A program made the position numbers and the translations under genes. This document shows, one piece after another, positions 33,801-44,240 of a DNA stretch of 64,000 nucleotides. This DNA comes from Diplosphaera chodatii. Taxonomy: Eukaryota; Chlorophyta; Trebouxiophyceae; Prasiolales; Stichococcaceae. The stretch lies in contig JAALGY010000063.1 of NCBI GenBank assembly GCA_032358165.1, positions 1 through 64,000 of the forward strand. The letters run 5' to 3'. The number at the start of each line of letters is the position of its first letter. Position 1 is the first letter of the stretch. Under the pieces are notes generated by a model that did not search any database, was not told the origin of the DNA, and saw only the letters and a program-made list of their open reading frames with translations.

Positions 33801-36151
33801 CCCATTTGAGTTGCATCCACGACGGTCTATGCAACACCGCACCTCCTGTGGAGCCAAAGGCCGGCGCGCTGGAGCCGCCAAACGCAGGGGCGCTGGCGCC
33901 GAAGGGCGTCGAGCCGGCACCGCTGAAAGCCGGCGTGCTCTGTGCGAACGAGAATGCCGGGGCAGAGGTGGCGCCAAAGCCGGGCGTCGCGCCGCCGCCA
34001 AAGGGGGATGCGGGCGTGGTGCTGCTAAACAGGGTGCTGGCACTCGACGCGCCAAATGCCGGCGCTGAGAAGCCAAAGCTCCCCGCCGCGGGGGCGCTGG
34101 ATGCGCCGAAAGAGCTGCCAAAGCCGCTGGTGCCTCCAAAGGCGGGCGTGCTGGCGGCCGTCGAGCCAAAGGCCGGCGTGCTGGATGGGGCGCCAAAGGC
34201 CGGCTGCGACGCGCCGAACCCACCCCCGAACCCTGCAGGCCAGCGTAGACTGTGTCTCCAAGCAGTCCTGAATGTGCGCCAGCTTCTCTGTACATATCGT
34301 TCCGACGTAGGCCGAGCACCTGTGGACGTGCTGCCAAAGGGCGACGAAGTCGTGCTGCCGAACAGGCCGCCGCCGGTGCCCGCCGCCGAGGCGCCAAAGG
34401 CCGGTTGCGTGGCGCCGAAAGCAGGTGCTGTGGTCCCGAATGCGGAGCCGCCAAAGGCGGGGGCAGACTGCTGCGCCTGATGTGCAAGATGTGCCTTTTC
34501 GCGTAAGCAACAGCGTTAGGGTTTTAGCGGACGCATCACGTGTGCTTCACGGCCTCGCATCCACGCAATCTCACCCCGAAGGCAGGTTGCGACATGCCAA
34601 AGCCCCCTCCGCCAAACGCGGCTGGCGAGCTGGTGGGAGCGCCAAAGGGAGAGCCCGCAGCGGCGCCAAAGCCGCTGGACGCTGGCTGCTGGCCGAATGC
34701 GCCCACCGCGGGCTGCTGCCCAGTGCCGCCCTTGACCCCAGCCTGCTCACGACGTGGGTGCAGATTTCGGAGGTAGGGGCTGGCAGAGGGGCGCTTGCAA
34801 GCAGCGCGCGCCTCACACATCAGCAGAACACGCCACCGCACCTGATAATCCTCCCAGCGCAGCTCCTCTGGCGACTTGCCCTCATACTGCTTCATGGCGC
34901 TGATGGAGTTGAGGTGCACCGTCTGCTTCTGCCCAGTGCTGGACGTGCTGCTCTGATCCTGGTCGACGGTCTTGTTGTACGGCACGGCACGTGTGCCTGT
35001 GGCCGCAGCCCCAAAGGCGCCGGCGCCGAAGCCTGCAAGGGGCGTGTGAGCATGCTGATGCACAAGCACACTGGGCCATGTGTGCACACTGCGCAGGAGC
35101 AGCTGCACGCGGGCTCCGCTCTCACCGCCTGGCGACCCGAAAGAGGGCGCCGAGCCGAATGCGCCTCCAGGGGAGCTCGCGGCACCAAACAGAGGTGAGC
35201 TGGTGGCACCGAAAGCCGGGGTGCTTGACACCCCGAATGCGGGGGTGCTGGCGGCTGCCCCGAATGCAGGTGTGCTGCTGCCAAATGGAGAGGACGCCCC
35301 GAATGCGGGCGTGCTCGGCGCGCCGAACGCCGGTGATGACGACGCGCCAAATGCGCTTGTCGCGCCGAAGGCGGGCTGCGTGGGATGATGGCACAGCTGT
35401 TGGATACCAGTACGTCGACCGTAGCGCTTGCGAAGGTCACACCTGCAACGTGACTCGCGCTGTGCATGTACACGGTGCATGCAAGCATGTTGCACCTGTG
35501 AGGCGGCGCCAAACAAACTGGGCGTGGACGCGGCTCCAAAGCCCCCGAACCCAGCTGCTGGCTTGGCCTGCACATGCAAGAGGCCTTGTCAAGACATTGT
35601 CCTGTCAGCACGCCAGCCTGCATTGGGATGCCAGAGACGCAGCTGTGCCTCACCCCGAAGGCATTGCCGCCGCCAAACGCCGGCGTGACAGCCGATCCGA
35701 AAGCGGGCGTGGACCCACCGCCAAAGGCCGGCGTCGACGCAGCCCCAAATGCGGGCTGCACAACCACAATGAGTCTGTATCAGAGTCTGACCCAGGTTGC
35801 ACGCAACTGAAGGAGCACGGCACGACTGACAGCTCACCGTAGTAGTCGCCGCGCCAAACGGAGATGTTGGCTGCAGGCAGGAAAACCAGCATCATTGCTT
35901 TTTGCGCCGATCACCCTTGCCACCACAGCGCAATGCAGTGCAGCACAACTGCACGCGCCTGTCCGAAGCCGCCAGCAGCTTGTCCAAACGGGGCGGCTGG
36001 CGTGCTGCCGAACGGCGACGATGCCGCCTGACTCTGGCCAAAGCCTGCACACACAGTGCTGTCTTTCAGCACCCTGATCCCTGATGGGTGTTGCATGCGA
36101 CAGTCGAAGACTATGATCTGTGTCCGCACCGCTGCCAAAAGAGAACGCCAT
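27877..36151 (-). CDS. NUP98: NUP98-NUP96 nucleoporin precursor
   Basis: Nuclear pore precursor; the NUP98 half gives the FG barrier and the NUP96 half a Y-complex scaffold subunit. The start MAFSFGSG (ATG at 36151) is split by a phase-1 intron and continues GFGQSQAASSPFG. FG repeats fill about 33.0-36.1 kb. A Gle2/Rae1-binding GLEBS motif (ISAMKQYEGKSPEELRWEDY) ends at 34,842. The autoproteolytic domain follows (VANFTVGRPGIGSVHW, DKPPVGEGLN, FVSYRPERGEWRFDVEHF) with the cleavage site HF-T at 31,747-31,755. NUP96 hallmarks continue in the same gene: LGLEPARLHAMRTSLF, DAGLMLGQTARIGWGP, DEWAVYVALHLPDAFQR, ending at 27,877. Many introns; exon ends are only partly resolved. Land plants such as Arabidopsis encode NUP98 and NUP96 separately, so the fused form is notable. 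Threonine replaces the usual serine at the cleavage site. Confidence 0.9.
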
Positions 36152-36655
36152 TTGAGAGCCTCTGCCGCCTCGCTTGCTCAGCAGTCGCGTCTGTGACTTG
36201 CAGTCCGCGTGTGATGTGTCTCCGACACCTGCAGTGCGGGGTCGATCCCAGCACACGATGGCGGCCCAGTCGCGGCGGCGAGCATTGTATTCAGTGTGGG
36301 GTCATGCGGAACTATCACCGGGACTTGAACGGGCAGAGACACTGGGCACGTTGTGCAACTGCAGAGAGGAAATTGCATCGAGGTCCTCTGAAATACCCTA
36401 AGATGTCACAGCCGATCCCAACTGGGGACAGCTAATATTGACAGGGTATGGCACCAAATATACTTGCAGTCTACAGTCAAAAAGCCTAGAATCATATTGC
36501 CTGTGCAGTTGAGTTACATGTCAAGTGGGTTGACCTGTGCACTTCATGTGCGGCAGCAGGTAGCAGTCAACGGATATGTCGAACATGAATGCCATTAAAC
36601 CGCCTCAGATATATACATGCAGCTGTCAGGCCTTGGCAGACCCCAAGTGTGCAGA
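36152..36655. other. Intergenic region, NUP98 upstream / SBPase 3' flank
   Basis: About 500 bases without a supported gene. It is the presumed NUP98 promoter plus the SBPase 3' UTR. Confidence 0.5.
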
Positions 36656-38356
36656 TCAAAACAGTATGGCGCGGATGTTTTTGAGGCTGGCGACGGATTG
36701 CATGACCAGCTTGTGCGACCCCAGGCTGATGACGGTGCGGGCATCAACGGTTTCAATCCGCTGGTCCAGCACAGAGCCACGGCCATCGTGCGAGGCGCCG
36801 CCCGCTGCCTCCACCACAAATGCGAGGGGAGCGCACTCGTACAGCAGCCGCAGCTTGGCTTTGGCCGACTGGGAGGCGGGGCTGCAGAAGACGCCGCCGC
36901 CCGCTGTCAAGATGTGGTGTACGTCCGGCACCATGCCGCCGCTGTACCGCAGCGTGTGTCGCGCATCCATCCAGCCGTGGACGAGCTGCTTGTAGGCAGC
37001 GTTATCAGCCGTTGCCCTCAAGTTCGCCGGCGCAAACACGTTCTTCTCGCCGATGCTGATGGACTGCCGCGTCGCGGACCAGCCGCTGCCAGCAGCACCA
37101 AGCACAAACTCCCGAACCACCAGCTCTGTGCCTGCAGCATGCATGGATGTTGACAGCATGACCACCCATACTGATCACTTCTGATGTGCCTTGGCCGCAA
37201 CTGGACACACGTTAGAGAGTCAACGAATTGCCGGTTCGTCGCACCACAAGGCCCACCTGCCTGTGATCTTGGCCGGGCAAGGACCAGCAGGGTGCGCGGC
37301 CCGTACACAGCATACGCAGCTGCGACCAGGTCACGACCGGTGGTGCCGAGGAGCTTGTCGCCCTTCCAGACGCCAAAGATGCTGCCGACCTACCCCGCAA
37401 CACTCCACCCTTCAGCCAGCATGCGCCCGCAACGCAGCTGCCATCCAGTGCATCGCGCGAGCAGTGCTCACCGCCCAGTTGGCGCCTATGATGCTGCTGC
37501 CGTCGAGCGGGTCGAAAGCGACCTGGCATGAAGATGCAGAGTGAACAATGTTGTCCTTTGTACGCATGTTGCCTCTGTTGAGTTGTGCCACAGGGCACCC
37601 TCCGCAGATATTGCTGAGGCAGGGGCTTTTCCAACACAAGCGCACCGAGTAGTCGCTGCCGCCCAGGGTCTGGACATCTGTCGTCTCCTCTGAGCTGGCA
37701 CACGCCACTGCTCCGCAGCTGCGCAGCGCGTCAAACACGATGCGGTCTGCCCCCACATCTGCCTCCAGCTGCTGGTCGCCAAATGTGTTGACGGAGCCAA
37801 CTGCCGCTGTGCTGGGGCCCCTGAGCAGCGCCTGCAACGTTGGGAGAGCATAAACACCTCGACCTTATCACCGCAAACACCGCTGCTGGCCTGCATGGTT
37901 GCTTTACATTACGACTGGCATCGTCCCACCATCTCAGTGTATGCCGCACACCCGTGCCTACCGCGATGTCTGCCGTGGCACTTGCGATGGCTCCAACGAC
38001 CTCTGCCTGCAATGTTCGGCAGCGGCACGAGTGCTCGCGCTCGGGGGGCTTGTCACCATCTGGCCAGCACACCGACGCCGGCATGCCATGCGGAACAACA
38101 GCAAGATGGCGGGCCTAGCGGCACGCAGATGTAGACCGTGATGAGCATGTCTCACCAGGGCGGGCCCCAAGCCTTCCTGCAGCTCCTGCATCGCGCAGGA
38201 GTTTACAGAGCCTCAAGCGAGTGTGTTTGCGACCAACCCCGCTGGCCTGCGCTGTTTGCACGCGCCGCGCCTGAGCAGACACCGCTGTGTTGACCTTTTC
38301 CAGGCGAGCATGAGGCACATGCTCGCCTGTGCCCCAAATGCAGCAGTTGTTGCCAT
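36656..38356 (-). CDS. Sedoheptulose-1,7-bisphosphatase family, redox cysteines absent
   Basis: Removes the C1 phosphate from sedoheptulose-1,7-bisphosphate (or fructose-1,6-bisphosphate), probably in the plastid stroma. Resolved exons: 38185-38156, 38006-37962, 37831-37646, 37522-37472, 37389-37257, 37131-36656, all phase-compatible. Family motifs: [23 protein letters not shown] (metal ligands), [66 protein letters not shown]. The TLRYxGGMVPD block favours SBPase over FBPase. Plant SBPase has a thioredoxin-regulated Cys pair in ASCGGTACVN; here the aligned stretch is [10 protein letters not shown], with no cysteine. A plastidial FBPase-II-like identity is the main alternative. The first exon is tentative: [16 protein letters not shown] at 38356 looks like a transit peptide, but its donor site is unclear. 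Confidence 0.83.
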
Positions 38357-38518
38357 GAGCTGCAAACGTCGATCGAAGGGGCAGTTCTCACCAGGGGCTG
38401 GGGTCACATTTGGCACAGGGCGAGATATTTAGGATTCATGTCCAGCACGGCATTCGCAGTGCGTTACGTACCCCGACTGCTGGCCCGCTGATGACAGCAC
38501 TTGCAGCTTGCGATCGCG
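38357..38518. promoter_or_regulatory. Candidate bidirectional promoter, SBPase / 6PGDH
   Basis: About 160 bases separate the two divergent start codons if the SBPase start is right. No TATA-like box stands out. The call rests on gene geometry. Confidence 0.4.
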
Positions 38519-40195
38519 ATGCTGGGGACGTCGAGGCTGAGGATCCAGGCGATTCCGGTGTGTGCCGCCCGCTGCCCTGCCTCCGGCCCCGCTGCCCGCC
38601 GCTTCCGGAACGCCGCTCGCACCGCTGCCGTCCTGCCCGCCAGACACCGCCTGGCAACCCGCATCAGTGCAGCGGCAGCAGCCGATCTGCAGCAAAATAA
38701 CGGCACCGAGGCGGCCACCATGACGTCGGACATCGGGCTGATTGGTCTCGCCGTCATGGGTCAGAATCTGGCGCTCAATGTTGCTGAGAAGGGCTTCAAC
38801 ATCTCGGTGTTCAACAGAACATATCAGAAGACCGAGGCAGCTGTCGCACGCGCCAAGAAGTCAGGCCTGGGCGAGAAGCTGCATGGGTATGAGAACATGA
38901 AGGACTTTGTCCAGTCCCTGGAGAAGCCCAGGCGGGTGATCATGCTGGTCATGGCCGGCAAGCCGGTCGACGCCACGATCGAGCTGCTGCTTGAGCACCT
39001 CGAGGAGGGCGACTGCATTATTGACGGCGGCAATGAGTGGTATGAAAACACCGAGCGGCGCGCTGAAATGGTAGCAAAGCGGGGGATCAGGTACATGGGC
39101 ATGGGGGTGTCTGGCGGCGAGGAGGGCGCCCGCAACGGCCCCTCGCTCATGCCTGGCGGCGACGCCGACGCGTACAAGTTCATTGAGCCGATCGTCACAA
39201 AGGTCGCAGCACAAGTGAACGATGGACCGTGTGTCATGCACGTGGGTCCCGGCGGCGCTGGCAACTTTGTGAAGATGGTGCACAACGGCATCGAGTACGG
39301 TGACATGCAGCTGATCTCAGAGGCTTATGACATTTTGCGCACCGTCGGCGGCTTCAAGAACGACGAGCTGGCTGAGACCTTCACCCTCTGGAACAAGGGT
39401 GACTTGGACAGCTTTTTGATTGAGATCACATCGCTGATCCTGCCCAAGAAGGACGACAAGGGTGATGGGTTCTTGGTGGACAAGATCCTCGACAAGACGG
39501 GCATGAAGGGCACAGGCAAGTGGACGGTGCAGCAGGCGGCCGAGCTGTCGGTTGCGGCGCCCACCATTGAGGCTGCGCTGGATGGCCGTTTCCTGTCGGG
39601 CCTGAAGGAGCAGCGCGTGGCAGCCGCCAAGTACTACGAGAAGCTGGGTCTGCCCCCGCCCAAGACGCTCGAGGGCGTTGACAAGCAGCAGCTCGTGGAG
39701 GACGTGGCTAAGACGCTGTATGCCGCCAAGATCTGCAGCTATGCCCAGGGCATGAACATCATCAAAGCAAAGTCGGCCGTGAAGGAGTGGGGTATCAACC
39801 TCGGCGCTCTGGCCCGCATCTGGAAGGGTGGCTGCATCATCCGGGCTGTATTCCTGGACGAGATCAAGCAGGCGTACGAGCGCAACCCCGCGCTCGAAAA
39901 CTTGCTGATGGACGAGTACTTTGCCAAGAAATTGGCAGATCATCAGGAGTCGTGGCGCCGTGTCGTCAAGCAGGCCATCGATGCAGGCATTGCGACACCA
40001 GGCATCAGCACATCGCTGAGCTACTTTGACCAGTACCGGCGGGAGCATCTGCCGGCCAACCTGGTGCAGGCGCAGCGTGACTTCTTTGGCTCGCACACCT
40101 ATGAGCGCAATGATGGCCAGGAGGGCTGGTTCCACACTGTCTGGTCCGCTGGCCAATCAGCAGATTCCATCACCACGTCTGGCTACAAGGCATGA
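38519..40195 (+). CDS. GND1: 6-phosphogluconate dehydrogenase, decarboxylating
   Basis: Oxidises 6-phosphogluconate to ribulose-5-phosphate with CO2 and NADPH, in the oxidative pentose phosphate pathway. One uninterrupted frame of 558 residues. A TGA lies 24 bases upstream in frame, and ATG 38519 is the first start. About 68 Ala/Arg-rich residues (MLGTSRLRIQAIPVCAARC onward) precede the enzyme and look like a plastid transit peptide. The enzyme body starts near TSDIGLIGLAVMGQNLALN (NADP-binding), followed by GMGVSGGEEGARNGPS (substrate binding), FVKMVHNGIEYGDMQL with the catalytic Lys, and KGTGKWTVQQAAELSVAAPT. The body is full family length (about 490). Unlike most neighbours it has no introns. 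An additional 5' exon cannot be excluded. Confidence 0.96.
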   Translation: MLGTSRLRIQAIPVCAARCPASGPAARRFRNAARTAAVLPARHRLATRISAAAAADLQQNNGTEAATMTSDIGLIGLAVMGQNLALNVAEKGFNISVFNRTYQKTEAAVARAKKSGLGEKLHGYENMKDFVQSLEKPRRVIMLVMAGKPVDATIELLLEHLEEGDCIIDGGNEWYENTERRAEMVAKRGIRYMGMGVSGGEEGARNGPSLMPGGDADAYKFIEPIVTKVAAQVNDGPCVMHVGPGGAGNFVKMVHNGIEYGDMQLISEAYDILRTVGGFKNDELAETFTLWNKGDLDSFLIEITSLILPKKDDKGDGFLVDKILDKTGMKGTGKWTVQQAAELSVAAPTIEAALDGRFLSGLKEQRVAAAKYYEKLGLPPPKTLEGVDKQQLVEDVAKTLYAAKICSYAQGMNIIKAKSAVKEWGINLGALARIWKGGCIIRAVFLDEIKQAYERNPALENLLMDEYFAKKLADHQESWRRVVKQAIDAGIATPGISTSLSYFDQYRREHLPANLVQAQRDFFGSHTYERNDGQEGWFHTVWSAGQSADSITTSGYKA

Positions 40196-40452
40196 TGGGC
40201 AGCAGCTATCGGCTGCAAGGCAGTGTGCAGGTTTCCGGATCTGTGGCGTTCTGTAAGGCGTTTGGTCAGCACTGGCTCCCAAACACAGGCAACACCCACT
40301 GCAATCGATCTGTATTACGTTGCTCTTTGCTTTCATGGCTGACTAACAGCGTGATAGCCGTGAGCAGCTAGTAACACAATCAAATCTGTGGGGCATGGCC
40401 CTGGTGTAGAATGTTGTCAGCTTGCGATAGGTGCTAGGGTGATGCTGCAGTA
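40196..40452. other. Convergent 3' flanks
   Basis: 257 bases between two convergent stop codons; presumably both 3' UTRs. Confidence 0.5.
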
Positions 40453-41621
40453 TCAGCTCGTCCTGACAAACACCTCGTTGCCATCGGACCAGAGTGCTGC
40501 ATACTCAGGCTGCCCAGGCGTTGTGACCTGAAAGTCGGCATTTCTGCCAAATATCTGCTGAGCAATGCTGATCAGTATGCCAGCAGTCAGACCCCAGATG
40601 TTGAAGGTTCGACCGCTGTGCTGCCACTGGAAAAAATGCAACCTGTGCGATTAGGATGCACACATGTCACTTAGGCGCAAAATTGTGAGCTGCAAATGTG
40701 TTACCGTACTTGTGCGCTCATGATGGGTCATGGTTTGCTCTGCTTGCAGTGGAGTGGCATCAGGCCCACCTGTACTGAATTGTCTCATTCCACCACACAT
40801 CCTTGTGCTTGTGCGCTGGCGAATCCCGCAGGAACATCTCGAGCGGACAGTCAAAGATGGCTTCAACTTCTGCTTCACTGGCCTGCAGCTGGCTCCGTAC
40901 GGCGGCATCCAGAACTCCGATCACCGGCGTCACCTGTGCACAGCGCAGCAATTTGTCACGCAATGTTGCCCGCTGGTGCCAGGTTATCAGACATCCAGCA
41001 GCACAGCAGCAACTCACGCTGAGCAGATGCTTGGAGAGCACTGGCTGCTGCTGTATGGCCGCAGTCTGCACGCTCTCTGGAGGCAGCCCAATCTCCTCAT
41101 GTGCCTCTCGAAGCGCAGTGGCCGCCGCGTCTGCATCACCGGGTTCTGCCTTTCCGCCGGGCAGGCACACCTCGCCTGCGAGTTGCGCAAGTGAAGAGTG
41201 GCGCAACTGGGAGCAGCTTGGCATGTTGCACCTGTAATAAATTCACAAGGAGAGCTCCCTCCTCCCACCTGAATGGCTGTTCAACCTACTCGAGCGTAAA
41301 GTCAGGATACAGCGCACACAGCCTTCTGCATCTTCATATAGCGGCACAAGCACAGCTGCAGGCTTCTTCGAGACCTACAGTGCATGCAAGACTGCATACA
41401 GGAAGAACAGCTTCCGCATCTTCCGACAACGTTACTGCGCCTGGGTTGCACTTGTTCATGCAGCATCCACCACGCATGTCTGACCTGCAATCACACCGGC
41501 ATCTACTCACCGGCCGCACATCCCCTCTGCGTTGCGAAGACAGCCTCAAGACAGCTGCCGCAAGAGGGCTGGGAACGCTGTTGGAACAGGCAGTACCCCG
41601 CCCGCCGTTTACAGACAGCAT
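40453..41621 (-). CDS. Nudix hydrolase, CoA-diphosphatase (NUDT7/8) type
   Basis: Predicted to cleave CoA or related nucleotide diphosphates to phosphopantetheine plus 3',5'-ADP, in mitochondria or peroxisomes. Five exons (41621-41511, 41374-41269, 41175-41018, 40933-40770, 40642-40453) with matching phases give 242 residues. The core reads PAAVLVPLYEDAEGCVRCIL, then LTLRSSRLNSHSGEVCLPGG across an intron, then the Nudix box GGKAEPGDADAAATALREAH with EEIGL. LRSSRLxSHxGEVxxPGG is the family signature that separates CoA diphosphatases from other Nudix enzymes. The C-terminal YRLHFFQWQHSGRTFNIWGL is also typical. The N-terminal 37 residues may be a targeting peptide. No PTS1 tripeptide is present (ends VFVRTS). 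Confidence 0.9.
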
Positions 41622-42081
41622 GACATAGCTTTGCTGTTACTTGATTCACAGTCTGCGATAGATGGTGAACGACTGCAACAGTTTATGAACTCGATGGACA
41701 GAGTTGCTATCAGCAAGCATGCATGTCATAGCATTGCACCAGCGAACTCGCTGCTCAAGAGCCCATTAGTCATAACATGCCAGCTCAGCCCTTGATGTCG
41801 GGCAATGTTTGAGCGATATGAGCAAGTTTGCTGTTTCTCCTGCACCTGATACAACGCAAAGTTGCTGGTGCTGTGCTCATGAGATGTGCTCACGTGCACC
41901 ATCAGTGTTTTGCAAGTGTGCCGTTGTTGCCCACCATGGTCGTGAACACAAATATGATGATGAACACAGACTGCTGAGCAGCTGTTCATCTTGCCTACCT
42001 GCTCAGCTGGAAATCGTTCGGAGGTGAAGCAGCGGGGTGACCCTCTTACACAACCCACCGTCCTTTGACGGCGCGTGCGCC
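41622..42081. promoter_or_regulatory. Divergent intergenic region, Nudix / PEX2
   Basis: 460 bases between divergent starts. No gene is seen; presumed promoters of both. Confidence 0.4.
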
Positions 42082-44153
42082 ATGCAGCCGAGCGGCATGC
42101 CTGCGCAGCAAGCGGTCAACCCAGCAAGCAGTCAACCTTCATCCTCAGGCTGGTCACCGAGCACGCCGTTGCTGACTGAGTTGCACAGCGACTTCAGTCA
42201 TTTGGCAGTGCCAGAGCTGCAGGAGCTTGCACGGTGCGCATGTTGTTGAGCACCAAATTGGCTGCGAGTGTTCAGTGCTCACAACCATGCCCAGGCACCG
42301 CTCAGAGGAGGTTTTGTAGGGTTTGTAGGTGTGTAAAGTCAATGTCTCCCTAGGTCCCGAGAGCCCCGCCAAGAGCACGTTCGAGCTTCACTCCTTCCAC
42401 AGGAGAAGCAAGCGTCCGACCGATGTTGCCGTGCTGCGGGTGGCGCAGCTGGATGCAGGGCGGCTGGACGTTGAGCTGGCCAGCATGCTGCAGGAGCAGC
42501 TGCGCAGAGCCTTTTCACACTTCCGGCCGGTCTGCAATGCTGCACCACATGCTCATGCATTGCATGCCTTGCCCACAATGGTGATGCGCTGGCGGCGTCT
42601 GCTGACACGTCGCCCTGCGCACCGCAGGAGCTCATCAGCATACTGGAGCCAGAGCTCAAGCTGCTGCTCGACCTGCTGGTGAGTTACCGCACCGTGCAGA
42701 TGAGGGGAAAGTGAACACGTGGGCCATTGGACGGGCAGCGGACACCTTGCAGCAAAATTGTCCAGTGACTGCCCTTGGTCCTGCAGATTTTCAGCTGCTC
42801 GGTGTGGGTGGGGCGGCCGCCACCGGGTGCAGCGCTGATGAACCTGCGGTATCGTGACGAGCGCAGCCTCAGTTCTGGGGGTGTCAGCAAGCAGCAGGAG
42901 CAGTTGCCGCCAGAGTCGCCGCCCCGTGCACCCGGCGTCCTGGTGTGCAGTTGCTCTTGACTGTCGTCCTGACGGCGTTGGTGGAGCTGCAACACGGTGC
43001 ACGGGCCACTCTGACGTGTTGCTCGGCACAGGTGGGGGGCCGGACGGGAGTGGAGGGTCCCGGGCTGGTGCGTGGCCAGAGGATAGCATATGGCCTGCTG
43101 ATCCTGCTGCGATATGCGTGGACCAGAGCCGGCAGCGTGGTCGCACGTGCTGCGGTGAGGAACGGGACCTATCCTCCAGGAACACAGAGGGTGTGCAAGT
43201 CTGGGGAGCTTGGCTGGGAACAGCTAGCAAGTCCGAGGCTCGTCGAGTCCTGACACTGGTCATTCAAGTGACGATGGCCGTCTGCAGGGGCAGGCGCCGC
43301 CGGGGTCATGGGCGCCGCGTGCCTGGCAGATCATGCGGCACACCGAGGCAGCAGAACGGGTTCTGTCTGCCATCAACCTGCTGGTGTTTCTGCGGCGCGG
43401 CGTGTACAGGTGGTGATGGCTTGCATAACACATGGTTGCGCCCGGAGCACCTGTCTTGTGTTAGGTCCTTTCCAGCCAGTGTGGATGTGCGCCTCATGCA
43501 GGAGCATCAGCGAGCGGTTGTTGGGTGCGCGCCTAGTGCTGCAGCGGGTGTCGATGGCGAGGGCGCTGTCCTTTGAGTACCTAAACCGCCAGCTGGTGCG
43601 TGATGAGCGTGCACGGGTGCTGGCATGCGGGATGCGCTTCTCGACAGGGGTACCAGGGCATGGCCGGCACTCTGTCTGCAGGTGTGGCAGGAGCTGAGCG
43701 AGCTGCTGCTGTTTCTGCTGCCGCTGCTGGATGTCACGCAGCTGCGGCGGAGGCTGCTGGTGTACCTGCCCAGGATCTCAGGCAGCAGTGCAGCGGGTGA
43801 GTTGCTGACCAGATTCCAAGTGGTGTGATACATCATTGGTGTATGGAGTCGACTTTGAATCAGGTCGTGTGCAGATTGTGACGCATGATTGCAGACATTG
43901 TTCATGCGATGGTTCAGGGAGCGAGGCGGTGGCGGCGGGCCACAGTCCCAACCAGGCGTGCGGCGTGTGCTCATCAGCCTCCATGCCGCAGCCGTACGCT
44001 GCGGAACCTTGCGGCCACCTGTTCTGCTATTACTGCCTGCGCAGCAGCACTGAGGCGGACATGCAGTTTCTGTGCCCGCTGTGTAGTGTGCGCGTCGCAG
44101 CCATCAAGCCTGCCTTGAGACCAATTGGCAAGGGTGTCGTGCTTGTGCAGTAG
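42082..44153 (+). CDS. PEX2: Peroxisome biogenesis factor 2 (PEX2), RING-type
   Basis: Peroxisomal membrane ubiquitin ligase of the PEX2-PEX10-PEX12 complex, needed to recycle the PTS1 receptor. Exon 1 (42082-42233) starts MQPSGMPAQQAVNP; exon 2 begins at 42403 in matching phase. Conserved blocks in order: AVLRVAQLDAGRLDVELASM, LQEQLRRAFSHFRP, GAALMNLRYRDERS (close to the plant PEX2 block), a membrane-region stretch QRIAYGLLILLRYAWTR, RALSFEYLNRQLV, LSELLLFLLPLLDVTQLRRR, and a C-terminal RING (CGVC, then CGHLFCYYCLRS, then CPLC). Internal exon borders are approximate. An upstream in-frame ATG at 42037 would add 15 residues. The stop lies 87 bases from the convergent IleRS stop. Confidence 0.92.
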
Positions 44154-44240
44154 CCTGATCTTTCTGTAACATATGTCAAGCAATGATTGATCAGTGCAAG
44201 GCTTCAGTTGTGATCCCCAAATGCACCAAACAACTGATGC

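Noticed and set aside
32660..33809. Two plus-strand frames of about 340 codons
   Set aside because: Antisense to the FG-repeat and linker part of NUP98; low-complexity GC-rich shadows.
33743..34480. 245-codon plus frame rich in PKAG repeats
   Set aside because: It is the reverse complement of the FG-repeat codons (AFGA repeats), not an independent repeat protein.
38501..38518. 6PGDH start at 38501
   Set aside because: The codon there is TTG; the first in-frame ATG is 38519.
39317..40156. 279-codon minus frame under 6PGDH
   Set aside because: Antisense shadow of a strongly conserved enzyme frame.
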